A stretch of 64,000 nucleotides of DNA from Vicugna pacos (Eukaryota; Chordata; Mammalia; Artiodactyla; Camelidae): contig NC_132994.1 of the NCBI RefSeq assembly GCF_048564905.1, forward strand, positions 14,921,982 to 14,985,981. Reading direction: 5' to 3'. The position numbers and the translations under genes are program-made. How positions within the stretch are numbered: the stretch's first letter is position 1; each line of letters opens with the position of its first letter. This document shows, piece after piece, positions 49,030-59,659 of the stretch. The notes below the pieces were generated by a model. The model was not told where the DNA came from, ran no database searches, and saw nothing but the letters and a program-made list of their open reading frames with translations.

Positions 49030-49424
49030 TAGTAGCCCAAAGAGGGGAGTGCACAGCTCAAGATACAGTTGGCAGTGGTGAGGAAGCCAGGTAAGGGCTC
49101 CTTCCTGTGGGAGAAGCAATCAGAGGACCAAATTCGATCTTCAAATGTATTAGGGTCAATTCCACTTTTAGTCTTCTCCAAGGTCACTGCAGGATGCAAG
49201 CTTATTCACCAAGAGAAAATTTGATTGGATTATAAATCCAGTCTCATCTTTGCAAGAAATTTACTACTACATTTGTCAATGAAATAAAAAAAAAAGAAAA
49301 GAAAGGGCTGATAGAGCCTTTAAATAGAATATCAGCTATCACAAATGTTTGAGTGGGTGTAAAAATGGCCTTACATTTTTTAATTACCTATTTGTGTGAA
49401 CATTTACCACCAATGGTAATGATC
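49030..49424. other. Unassigned intergenic stretch
   Basis: Nothing recognised. Confidence 0.3.
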
Positions 49425-49439
49425 AAGAATATGACAATC

Positions 49440-49578
49440 AAGCACAGGGAACTATATTCAATATTTGGTAGTAACCTACAATGAAAAAGAATATGAAAAG
49501 AAATACATGTATGTATATATATGACTGAAACATTATGCTGTACACCAGAAACTGATTATACTTCAATTAAAAAATATT
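49440..49578 (+). mobile_element. L1 LINE 3' stub with 10-bp duplication
   Basis: GCACAGGGAACTATATTCAA to ACTTCAATTAAAAAATATT. Flanked by AAGAATATGA at 49425-49434 and 49579-49588. It lies just upstream of the TRAC copy. Confidence 0.85.
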
Positions 49579-49713
49579 AAGAATATGAAAAAAAGAGTTA
49601 ATCAGAAAATTCAACACTCTGTTCCTTGGGGGAAAAAAAGAAAAATATGAGAATCAGATCTCCCTGAGCAGAGGAAAGAAACCATGTCTGTTTTAAAACT
49701 AAATGGCAAGTAG

Positions 49714-50665
49714 ATATTCAAAAACCTCACCTACCACGTATCAGCTGAAAGGCCTAAAATCCAACTCCCAACTCCAACTGCTCTTCAATGATTTTGCTTC
49801 TCAAGCCAGTGTGCCACAAGTCACAGGGCCCACGGTGTCCAGCTTCAATAGAACTGTGCTGGACAGGAAGCCCAGGGGTTCCAAGAGCAACAGGGACCTG
49901 GCTTGGAGCAATACCAATTTTGGCTGCAAAATCACCTCCAACCAGGCCTATTCCAGCTCAGGAGTTCCCTGTGATGCCAAGTTGGTAGAGAAAAACTTTG
50001 AGACAGACATGAACCTGAACTTCCAAAGCCTGTCACTGACTGGGCTCTGCATCCTCCTGCTGACAGTGTCCGGGTTTACCTGCTCCTGGTGCTGTGGCTG
50101 AGGTCCAGCTGATGTCGCCAAGATTGAGGCCTCTGAGGGCCCCCTGTGCCCTTCCTTGCTCCTCATCACCCCCTCCTCTTTCCCTTCAAGCCAACTCCCT
50201 GTCCCCTTGAAAGAAAAGTTTCCTTCCACCTCCTTGGCCTCACTGGCAATGCCACCGATTGGGTCTGACAGGGTATTTGTGATGGAGATGCTGAAGATCT
50301 GCCAAACACTGCTGCCACCTGCCCTGGTCCCTCATTACTGCTTGTCACTGCCTGATGTTCCCAGCAAAGGTTGGGGCTGCTGCAGCCCCTCCTGACTGTG
50401 GAAACACTCCCTACCCCTCCCTAGAGATTGCCTCTGATGGATGGTGGGTCCCCAGTGGGGTCTCTTGGTCTCTAGCTCCTGGGGAAGGTTGTGAGGAGTT
50501 TATATTGTCAACATAGTGTTCACAAAGAAATACGTATCACTTTTTCCCAAGATGTGGATGAAATGATCTCATTATCTAGACCCCGCTGTACTATGTATCC
50601 AAGCCACGTTATGTATTCTGCTGCCCATGGTTTCATTCAAAGTGATTTGGAAGAGGAAAAAAAAA
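49714..50665 (+). pseudogene. Processed retrocopy of TRAC (T-cell receptor alpha constant region) mRNA
   Basis: The constant domain begins at ATATTCAAAAACC, matching the TRAC start ATATCCAGAACCC. It continues through YQLKGLKSNSQ, RTVLDRKPRGSKSN, LAWSNTNFGC, then VPCDAKLVEKNFETDMNLNF and the membrane segment LTGLCILLLTVSGF. In the genuine gene the domain, hinge, membrane part and 3' UTR are four exons, but here they are continuous. After the stop region the 3' UTR follows TRAC (CTGCCAAACACTGCTGCCAC, GCTTGTCACTGCCTGA, TCATTATCTAG) to GATTTGGAAGAGG and an A9 run at 50657-50665. Small indels shift frame near the start and in the last membrane codons, and part of the domain-hinge junction is missing. 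No J-segment FGxG motif is visible just upstream, so the copy is either truncated at the constant region or came from a transcript with another 5' exon. No target-site duplication was found. Hinge residues such as PCDAKLVEK resemble artiodactyl TRAC. Confidence 0.92.
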
Positions 50666-50778
50666 GTTGAGGAGATCATGTATAATTAGAAAGAAGGTAT
50701 ATCCATTTCAAACATAAAATCTGATACTAAAAAATCAGCTTAAATATTACATAAATTCAATATTTAGCATCCCTACTA

Positions 50779-50974
50779 ATTTTTTTTTACATACATATCT
50801 ACCTCATTTATTTTTGGGTTCTTTTGAGGGGGTAATTAGGTTTGTTTGCTTGTTTGATTGATTGATTGATTGATTGATTGGTTTTTACCAGAAGTACTGG
50901 GGATTGAACCCAGGACCTTGTGAATGCTAAGCATGCACTCTACCACTGAGCTATACCCTCCCCTCTCTTCATTT
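50779..50974 (-). mobile_element. Camelid tRNA-derived SINE (Vic-1-like), reverse orientation
   Basis: Reverse complement shows GGGGAGGGTATAGCTCAGTG, TAGAGTGCATGCTTAGCA and B box GGGTTCAATCCCC. The tail includes a (GATT)n run and AATTACCCCC. Target-site duplication GCATCCCTACTA is at 50767-50778 and 50975-50986. It landed about 110 bp past the TRAC retrocopy. Confidence 0.9.
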
Positions 50975-51026
50975 GCATCCCTACTATTTTTTCTTCTCTT
51001 ATTATAGTTATGGTATGTAAAGAAAT

Positions 51027-51526
51027 TATTATTATGGATTTAATTGTGTTCCCCTCAGAAGATATGTTGAAGTCCTAACCAGTACCAGTCCTAACTCAGA
51101 ATATGATGCTATTTGGAAATAGTGTCATTGCGTCTATAGTTAGTTAAGATGAGGTCATATTGGACAGAGGAATGTGGACCTGCTAATCCAATATGACTGG
51201 TTTCCTTGCAAAAAAGATGGTCATATGAAGACAGAGATACACAGGAAGAACACCATGTAATGACGAGGGCTGATATCCTAGTTAGGCAGTTTCAAGTGAA
51301 AAAAAAAAAAAAAAAAAGCCAAAGACTGATGGCAAACCACCAGAAGCAAGGAAGCAAGAGAGAAGCAAGGAAAGATTTCCTTTATAAGATTCAAAAGGAA
51401 CATTGCTCTGCTGACACCTTGATTTTGGACTTAAAGTTACCAGAACAGTGAGACAATATGTTTCTGTTCTCTTAAGCCCCCCTGTTTGTGGTACTTTGTT
51501 GTGGCAGCCCTAGGAAACCAATACAG
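51027..51526 (+). mobile_element. MaLR LTR fossil (MST/MLT1-type)
   Basis: TTATGGATTTAATTGTGTTC, GATATGTTGAAGTCCTAACC, TCCAATATGACTGG, CAAACCACCAGAAGCAAGG, GACACCTTGATTTTGGACTT and TTGTGGTACTTTGTTGTGG in order. An A-run at about 51299-51318 is an internal expansion. Confidence 0.9.
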
Positions 51527-51615
51527 AAGGGAATGAAAAGTTTCACCAAGTCCACATAGACACCCCTGAATCTCTTACAGTTTACTTGCAGTGTGCCACA
51601 CAAATGCTATTTTCT

Positions 51616-52033
51616 TTTTCATTATAGTTTATTACAAGATGTGAAATATAATTCTCTGTGCCATACAGGACCTTGTTGTTTATTTTATATATAGTAGTCT
51701 ATATCTGCTAATCCTCAACTTCTTTTTTTTTTTAATTGGGTTATAGTCAGTTTACAATGTTGTGTCAATTTCTGGTGCCAAACTTCTAATTTATCCCTCC
51801 CTCTCCCCTTTCCTCTTTGGTAACCATAAGTTTGTTTTCTGTGTCTGTGAGTCTGTTTCTGTTTTATAAACAAGTTCATTTGTATCATTTTTTAAGATTC
51901 CACATATAAGTGATACTGTATAATATCTGTCTTTCTCCGTCTGACTTACTTCACATAGTATAATAACCTCTAGGTCCATCCATGTTGCTGCAGATGGTAT
52001 TATTTCATTCTTTTTTTATGGCTGAGTAATATT
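51616..52033 (-). mobile_element. L1 LINE 3' fragment, reverse orientation, with 15-bp duplication
   Basis: Reversed L1 3' UTR and the end of ORF2. Flanked by CAAATGCTATTTTCT at 51601-51615 and 52034-52048. Interrupted by a second tiny L1 insertion at 51724-51780. Confidence 0.92.
51724..51780 (-). mobile_element. 57-bp L1 3' stub nested in an L1 stub
   Basis: Poly-T followed by only the last bases of an L1 3' UTR reversed (GGGTTATAGTCAGTTTACAA, TTTCTGGTGCC). Flanked by AACTTCT at 51717-51723 and 51781-51787 inside the surrounding L1. Confidence 0.85.
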
Positions 52034-52214
52034 CAAATGCTATTTTCTATGTGTGTTCTGATATGTTCAAAGTTGGGAAACACAGTCCTCCACTCTCTGA
52101 AAACACCGACATTTCCTAGGAGGTTTGTCCTTGGCCGTCTTCTCAGTGAACCCATTCTTGCTGAGTAATCTTATCTAGTCAATTTATATCTGAAAGTTTA
52201 CTACTTCAACTCTG

Positions 52215-52295
52215 TGTCTCTAAGCTCAGATCTCTCTCCTGAGCCCCAGACCTTATATCCAACTGTCTGCTGAACTTGGAGTCCCCACAATCACT
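52215..52295 (-). repeat. Ancient interspersed repeat fragment, reverse orientation
   Basis: CTCCTGAGCCCCAGACCTTA then TATCCAACTGTCTGCTGAAC is the reverse of the family seen at 53700-54780. Confidence 0.5.
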
Positions 52296-52299
52296 CAAG

Positions 52300-53690
52300 A
52301 GTACAAGACCCAAGGGACATAATACAGGGAATTCAGAGTGGCTTGAATTTAGATTTTCAAGAGAGCTTGGAGACGTAGGTGTCTGGGCATTGCTTCTGGG
52401 CATAGCTCAAACATTTTCCTCTTTAAAGCAGAGATCCATCACTGGTTTCTTCCTTGAGCCCACTTCCCATCCCGATTAAGGCAGTGCCAATAATCATTCC
52501 TGTGAAATAGCATCACCCTGGGGAGCCTAAAATACTGGCTAAATAAAGTACACAATTTATGAGAATTCAACCACACTAAAATAGAGCCAAATATGCCACA
52601 TGTAACAACTGGCTAGTTCATGATATTAAAGAGAAATTATTCACCAGAAATCATTCACTACTCTTGTTGAAAGTAGCAAGACAGATTTTATGTGAGCTAC
52701 TGCAGTAGAAGAGAGAGACTTCAGGATAGAACTGAGCTAAACTTGGCAAAACAAAAGGCAGGAGGCTTTTTCAATGCTGGGTGTGTCAAAGGAAAAGTCT
52801 TGAAGGCCATCAGGGGGCTTCGGGCTGTGACTAGGCCATCTGCGTTTGCTAACTGGCATGTACTGAAGGTAGGCTCTTATTTTCCCCAGGGGCCTAGGAG
52901 ACAGGGCCCTGTCCTTAATGATTACATTTCAAAGGGATGGTTCCCATATCCTTGAGAAAGACATTCCTGGGTTGTAGAAAATACAATCTCAAAGAGGCAG
53001 AGAAAGGATTTGCAATGGCAAGCTTTCTAAAGTCAATGCTCTAAGAAAAGTGAGGTCATGGGCCTACAGTCAGGTTTTTGCTAGAACAAACAATAAATTC
53101 TTTAGGCAGTATTGAGTTTTTTCAGGCATGGCATTTTAAGGGGACTGGGGTCATCATCCTAGGAACACTTTGAGCTGATAGAAACTATGTCAGTGTTTGT
53201 TCAAGTCTCTTAGTATGAAGAATGGATGAAATCATTTGTGCTAAAAGTTACAGTTCTTAAAGGCAAAAGTGGAGGCCTAGTCAAGATGAGGGCTCAGAGG
53301 AGCCTGACTAAAGTTTATCCAAGAAGAAAGTCTTTGTCAATGACTATAGGAATTAATATAAATTTCCTCTCATAATACCAATATTCTCAAAGAATACAAT
53401 GCAAGTTATTAATTTTTCACTATTTCAAAAATACCTAACAGTCCAGACATATGCCTTTTGTGAAAAGCAAGAGTCAGACTCAAAAAACTTGAGATGTCTC
53501 TTATCACTAGTGTCCAAGAGGCAGAAATTTAATTCATATCAGTGGGCTAAGATGCTGAGAAAGGAGTTTATTAGAAAAACAAGTGATAAGGCCTCTGCTA
53601 TCTCTGTCTTTGGTTTGCATATTTTATCATAAGTAAGCAAATGGACTTTGTATCTTACCAATGTATTTTACCTTGAAACTTGCCTTGTGC
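52300..53690. other. Unassigned intergenic stretch
   Basis: Possibly an old LTR-like repeat around 52640-53350, but no terminal or coding signature is visible. No gene seen. Confidence 0.35.
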
Positions 53691-53704
53691 TCTAAGGAAA
53701 AGCC

Positions 53705-54785
53705 AAATCATTCAACAAATACTCATTGTGTGCCCACCACATGCTAGGCACTGTTCTTGGCCCTGAAGACACAGTGGTGAATAAGACAAACTGACCTCTG
53801 CCTTTAGGGGGCTCTCATTCTAACAGTGAGAGACAGACAATAAATGAGTAAACAAATAAGATAATTTCAGTTAGACCATTTTATAAAAAATTACTGTACA
53901 TTAATTCAAACAGGGTGATAAGACAGAGTGTGATGGTCTGGGAGGGATCTGCTTTAGGTGTGGAGCTCAGGGAACCTCTCTGAGCAGGCATCTGAGTTGG
54001 ACTCTGAATGATCCTGTGGTCACACAAAGATCTGGGGGAAGAGCATGCTGGACAGAGGGCATATGTGCAAATGCCTGGCACATGTGCAAATGCCTTGATG
54101 TGGAAATAGTTTTGGTGAGTTTACCGAACAGAAAGGAGTCACTGAAGCATAGTGAATGAGCTGGGAGTGGTCTGAGATGTGGATGGAGAAGAGTCAGTTT
54201 ACACAGGACATCAGAGGCAGCCATGAGGAGTCAAGATTTTGTTCTAAGTACAGTGGAAACTCAGGAAGGATTTTAAGCAGGGGAGTGAGAACATCATAGA
54301 TAGACAGATAGACAGACAGATAGATAATCTCTCTTTATCTATCTATCTTTTAATCACTTTGATTGTCAGTGTGAAAAAGAATGGCAGGGGATAAAAGTGG
54401 GAATAGGAAAGCCGTTTTGAGGTATTAGAAAAGTCTGGAGAAAATGTGATGGAAGCTTGTACTAGGGTGGTAGTGGTAGAGAAGAAAGATTAATGAGATG
54501 AAGAGACAGGGTAGAGATGAACAGATTCAGGATATATTTGAAAGGGGAACTGATTTATGAATGGATTGGACTCTGGAAAAGGAGGACACTGATTTATGGC
54601 TTGAGAGAAATACTAGGGGAAAATAGGTTTAAGGTCAGGGATGAGAGTTAAGTTTAAAACGAGGTGTCAACCAGGCACTGCACATATGAATCTAAAATTC
54701 AGGAAAGGGTTCAAGTTCAAGATGTCCATTGGGGAGTCATCAACATACAGACAGTATTTAAACACATGACCTTTAGGATTCAAGG
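53705..54785 (+). repeat. Long ancient interspersed repeat, family not assigned
   Basis: Collinear over about 1 kb with a common mammalian noncoding repeat: AATACTCATTGTGTGCCCAC, GGGAACCTCTCTGAGCAGGC, AAGATCTGGGGGAAGAGCAT, TTTTAAGCAGGGGAGTGAGA, GGTGGTAGTGGTAGAGAAGA and GGGGAGTCATCAACATACAG. Confidence 0.7.
54296..54350 (+). repeat. (GATA)n/(TATC)n imperfect microsatellite
   Basis: GATA and GACA units on the left and TATC units on the right make an imperfect palindrome within the ancient repeat. Confidence 0.85.
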
Positions 54786-54789
54786 AACA

Positions 54790-55885
54790 CAAAACAGAAT
54801 CCAAAATGGAAATATTTTAGCTGAATGGGCAGATGAGGTGAATATACTTGTCTATGTTACTTATTACATTTAGTGGTAATTTTATTATGTATTGTGTATG
54901 TACATTTTATATGCTATATGTTAAGTGTGCCCTTGGGCAAACTTAATAAATATCATGGGGGCAGGGAGAGAGACTTTGCCATTATGTTGTATGTTTCCTG
55001 GTGTTGCAATCTTCAAAAGTATTTATCCATTTTTCAAATCAACAGTGCTTCATATGCTAATGTACACTTACTGGTACAAAGGCAGAGAATCTCCTGGAGC
55101 ACTCCTGCCTTTTTATGCAACAACTGTAGTAAATGCAGTGACTCTTAGCCAACACTCACCTCTGGAGAGAGGACGGTGGAGGCAAATTGCTCCTATGGCT
55201 CATCTGGGGTTACGGCACATTGGGCCATTTATGATTTCTGTGTAATTGAAGCCCGTCTCCCATGGCACAGCCTCAGAGAGTGTCAGCTGAGCCTGTCACA
55301 ACCAGTAGGCAGGCCTGCCATGGTTGCTTATGTCTGATCTCCATTGCTCATATTTTCTGATAACATCTCCTTTGTATGAGATTGAGTATTACCCTGCAGC
55401 AGGTCAAGCAACTCCAGAACGTAGTCAGCGCTGTGCAGATATGGGTGCTGTTCATTTGGAAAGGTGCATTTTTGTGGGCTTTATGCCCAGCCACAGTGTG
55501 GCCACACCCAGTTCCTTAGCAGCACTGCAGTCTTAGCAGTAGTGCAGTTTCATGAATATTGCTAGGTACCCAAAGTCTAATAAGCATTTTATGGAATTAG
55601 AAGGGAAAATTATGTTTCTAATTCATGGCTGGTTGGATTAAATGATTCTTTTCTTCAAGCTTTAATGTTTTGTTTATTTGAAATGAATGCTATAGATTTT
55701 TGTCCAATAGAGACTATCTCAGCCAAATGGCCTCTAGTGTTGCCTACAGGCCTCTGGTGATCAAGAATTTTCAGTTCTCTGACACAGGTTATTTTAAGGG
55801 TGCATAGTGGTTTAAAGCTGATTGATTTCTAGTATACACAGCAGCGGCAGGCACATAGTAGAACTAAAAATATTAACTTACAAGC
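54790..55885. other. Unassigned intergenic stretch
   Basis: Overlapping open frames at 54873-55245 have no family match. No splice or coding signature. Confidence 0.35.
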
Positions 55886-55889
55886 TTTG

Positions 55890-55998
55890 TATCAGGCAGT
55901 TATGGCTTCAGATCCCAGTTCTGCTTCTTTAAAGCTGTGATATTGGAGATGTTAATCTTGTAAGCCTCAGTTTAATCATCTATAAAATGCAATTAAAA
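55890..55998 (+). mobile_element. MIR SINE
   Basis: CAGATCCCAGTTCTGCTTCT, GTAAGCCTCAGTTTAATCAT and CTATAAAATGCAATTAAAA fit MIR. Confidence 0.7.
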
Positions 55999-56004
55999 CA
56001 CTTC

Positions 56005-56435
56005 TCTGTTGTAGGCCATAATACTTCAAAAACAAACCAAACAAGCAAACAAACAAACTCATAGAAAACAAGATTAGATCTGTGGTTACCAGAGGCAGGG
56101 GTGGCTAGAGAGGGAATTGGAGGAAGGTGGTCAAAAGGAACAACCTTCTAGTTATAAGATACTAAGTACTATGGATGTCATGTTCAACATGATAAAGATA
56201 ATTTAACACTGCTGTTACATTATAAATGAAAGTTGTTAAGAGAGTAAACCCTGAGTTCACATCACACACAGAAATATTTTTTCTATTTCTTTTATGCTGT
56301 ATCTAAAAATGAGATAATACATGTTCACTAAACCTACTGTAATCCTTTCATGATGTATGTCAATCAAATAACTATGTTGTACACCTTAAACTCACATAAT
56401 TCTGTATGTCAATTATACCTCAGTGAAACTGGGGG
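56005..56435 (+). mobile_element. Old L1 3' end
   Basis: GATCTGTGGTTACCAGAGGC, AAGTTGTTAAGAGAGTAAAC, TATGTTGTACACCTTAAACT and TCAATTATACCTCAGTGAAA match L1M 3' ends. Confidence 0.85.
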
Positions 56436-56899
56436 TGGGGGGGTGAAGCACATCAAACAATTTTTTTAAAGTAAAAAAATATATATTTTGCTATGTTTCT
56501 GTAGCTTAAAGTAAATTTGAAGTTAATTATTTTTTTTAAAAGGCAAATAAGCACAGGAGGAATGATAATTTTAAAACCAGCATTTTGAATCTTCAATGTA
56601 ATAATTTATTCACAGATTATCATCAGCATAAGTGAAAAAAAATTTAACCACCAAAGGACATGTGAAAATTTAACTGGAACTTGGGTTTTTAAAGAAATGC
56701 TATAAAAATCACTTTTTGGGTAACAGGGGAAATTTTAATATGGGCTATATGCTAGTGATATTCGTGGTGATGTTTTGCTTTGATAATGGCATTATTGTGG
56801 TTATAAAAAAGTATTTCTCTCACAGGGCTATTGGAAAGATTAAGTGTAAAGTGCCTAGAACGACGTTTGGCCATACTGAGCATCAGTCAATGGTAGTCA

Positions 56900-57826
56900 G
56901 GTGAAACTTTATCGCCATATATGGTGGGTTTGCTCTTCACACCTCTCACCTCAAGACTCTCACCCACTCGGGCCACTAGTAGTGCCATCTGAAGCTTCCA
57001 TTGCCTCATATGGGTGACTTCAAACAAAAGCCTTCAAAATGTCAAGTTCTTCAAGAAGGATCTAGATGAATAAGTGACCCATTTCCTCCCCATCCAGCCT
57101 CCTCCCATCTCCCGAATATAAAGTTCCTCTGATCTGAGGGACTGAAGAGGCAGACAGAGAAGAAACAGTGTGAGACTTAAGTATCCCTGGGCCCTGCTCA
57201 CCCTGAGCCGCCACTGCCCTGCGCCCCCAGGACCTGTCATGTACCGTTTGTGAATGGATGGCTTGTGACTCGCTAACTAACCCCTGTGCCCTGTGCCTCT
57301 TGGTGCACGTGTGGGAAGAAAAAGGCCCCCCTTCTGAGAAATCTTGAACTTTTCTAATGTGCCTTGAAATGACTTTTTTCTGCATTTGGGGATTTGAGGT
57401 AAAATCTGATAGACAAAAAAAAATTACGTTTTGCAGATCTTAGTATCTGACTTAAAAATTCCTACAGGCTATAGGAATTTTTATCTTTATAATATTCCAA
57501 GTGTTTCTCTAGTCTAATTTCTATCCAGTGGTCATATTTCTACCCACTGGTGTCATAGAAATATAATTTATCTTTTGTCCAATAACGCATCAAGTATTTT
57601 AACATGAAAATCTGTGTCTTAAATTTTCTCTAAGTTAGTATTGCTAGGTTTGTTAATCATTCAGTACATACAACGATTCTACACCCCTTCATTGTAGTGA
57701 TTGTTATCTGTACATACTGAAGTAAATTTGTCTCTCTTAAAAACCAGTGCTCAAAACTGGGTTTTGCATTTTATATAAAAATTTTACTCTGCTAAATGGG
57801 ATTAATCTTTCCTGAGACTAAGGTCA
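56900..57826. other. Unassigned intergenic stretch
   Basis: No gene or confident repeat. Confidence 0.35.
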
Positions 57827-57838
57827 TAAAGAACTTTT

Positions 57839-57973
57839 TTTTTCCAGGGGGGAGGTAATTAGGTTTTTATGTATTTATTTATTCATTTATAACGGAGGCA
57901 CTTGGGGTTGAACCCAGGACCTCGTGCATGCTACACACGCACTCTACCACTGAGCTTTACCCTCCCCAACTTG
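57839..57973 (-). mobile_element. Camelid tRNA-derived SINE (Vic-1-like), reverse orientation
   Basis: Reverse complement reads GGGGAGGGTAAAGCTCAGTG, TAGAGTGCGTGTGTAGCA, GGTCCTGGGTTCAACCCC. Flanked by TAAAGAACTTTT at 57827-57838 and 57974-57985. Confidence 0.9.
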
Positions 57974-57989
57974 TAAAGAACTTTTAAAA

Positions 57990-58810
57990 CAATGGGGAAT
58001 AATTGTTCTAAACAAAAACAAAAACACATAGCAAGAACTCTGAGTGTAGTAGGAACTCAAGTTTTAGTCACTCCAGTGAATTTCTCTTCCCTTCATTCTG
58101 AGCTTTGTCCTCTTTTAGACTCTTCACAAATGCCAATGTTTATTGTGCTTATTGTAAAATAACTTTATCAGTCAGAAAAACCATTATTTACCATATTTAC
58201 AAAAATTGATTAACTTAAAAGTTAATAGCATACAATTCAAGTGAATTACATACTATCTTATTTTCGTCTTTGGAGAAGATCCCAGAGTGTCTGTAGAATC
58301 TTGTGGCAGATGGCATAGACATCAGCAAAATCCAAGTGGAAAAATCAGTCTGTTCAAAACATCAAACAATTGTAAGAGTTTCGTATTTCCCCCTTCCTTG
58401 TTGCTTTACACAGCAATGACTCCTAGTTTCTGGTAGCTGTCAAAGGTGATTGCATGTTAAGTAACGTAATGCTAGCATTAGAGGTTATGACTTAGTGCAT
58501 TAACAACTACCACCAGTGTAACCATCTTTCCAGATTTTTCACTTTGCTTGAATGGCTTGCAAGCTGACATCTTTATGCTATTCTCATTACTCAGGTGAGT
58601 TCAGTTGGGCAAAGCGCATTAGGCTCCTGCACCAGCAGTTCCCAAAGGGAACTCGGAGGATGTGCAGCCCCTGAAGCCCTGGGGATGCTTCTTTTTACCG
58701 CTCTCACAGTGCATGGCCTGACTGTAGGTACCACACAGTATGGACTGGTGAGCAAAGCCTGGGGAAGAGGTCAAGATTCAAACAGTAAATCTGAATGTAC
58801 GTATATTCTG
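57990..58810. other. Unassigned intergenic stretch
   Basis: No gene or confident repeat. Confidence 0.35.
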
Positions 58811-58813
58811 AAG

Positions 58814-59130
58814 TAGGGCCTTTAAGAGGTTCTTCAATTAAAATGAAGCCATTAGGGTGAGCCTTAATCCAATCTGACGGGTGTCCTCATAAGGAAAGGA
58901 GACTGGGGCATCGAGAGAGAAACCAAGGATGTGTGTACACAGAGGAAAGGCCTGGTGAGGATGCAGTGAAAAGGCTGCCACCTGCCAGCCATGGAGAGAG
59001 TCCCCAGAAGAAACCAAACCTGCTAACACCTTGGGACTTCCAGCTTCCAAAACTGTGAGAAAATAAAGCTCTGCTGTTTGAGCCACCCCACCTGCGGTGT
59101 TTTGTTTATGGCAGCCATACTAACACAGTA
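58814..59130 (+). mobile_element. MaLR LTR fossil (MST/MLT1-type), partial
   Basis: AATGAAGCCATTAGGGTGAG, CTTAATCCAATCTGACGGGT, CCTGCTAACACCTTGGGACT and TTATGGCAGCCATACTAACA. The 5' third is absent. Confidence 0.88.
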
Positions 59131-59655
59131 GCCATCCTAATGGGTATGAGGTGGTGTCTCATTGTGGTTGTGATTTGCATTTCCCTATTGAGTTGTGGTG
59201 GGCATCTTGTCATGTGCTTTTTGGCCATTTGTATATCTTCTTTTGCGATATATCTAGTCAAGTTCTTTGCCCATTTTTAAATTGAGTTGTTGGTTTCTTT
59301 ATTGTTGAGTTGTAGAAGTTCTTTACATTTTCTGGATGTCAATCCCTTATCAGATATATGATTTACAAATATTTTCTTCTATTCCACGTTGATAGTCCCA
59401 TGAAGCACAGAAATTTTAAATTTTGATGTAGTCCAACTTATCTATTTTTACTTTTTTCTTTTTTACCTATCTTTGCTGTTATATCCATGAAATAATTGCC
59501 AAATTCAGTGTCATAAAGTTGTTCCTCTTTGTTTTCTTCTCAGAGTTTTATAGTTTTTAGCTCTTATGTTTAGGTCTTTGATCAATTTTGCGTTGTTTTT
59601 GTACGTACTGTAAGCAGGGCCCAACTTCATTCTTCTGCATGTGCACATCTGGGTT
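59131..59655 (-). mobile_element. L1 ORF2 fragment, reverse orientation
   Basis: GTATGAGGTGGTGTCTCATT, TTGGCCATTTGTATATCTTC, CAATCCCTTATCAGATATAT and TTAGGTCTTTGATCAATTTT are reversed ORF2 of an older L1. It abuts the MaLR LTR. Confidence 0.9.
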
Positions 59656-59659
59656 TTAC

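Noticed and set aside
48601-49032. A 143-codon plus-strand frame
   Set aside because: Its first half is a decayed L2 reverse transcriptase and the rest has no match.
50779-50974. tRNA-like A and B boxes as a possible tRNA gene
   Set aside because: The sequence is the head of a SINE with a 12-bp target-site duplication and no intact cloverleaf. The same holds for the other three SINE copies.
54296-54350. Repeated GATA/TATC units as a possible CRISPR-like or regulatory array
   Set aside because: No conserved repeat-spacer structure. It is an imperfect microsatellite within an old repeat.
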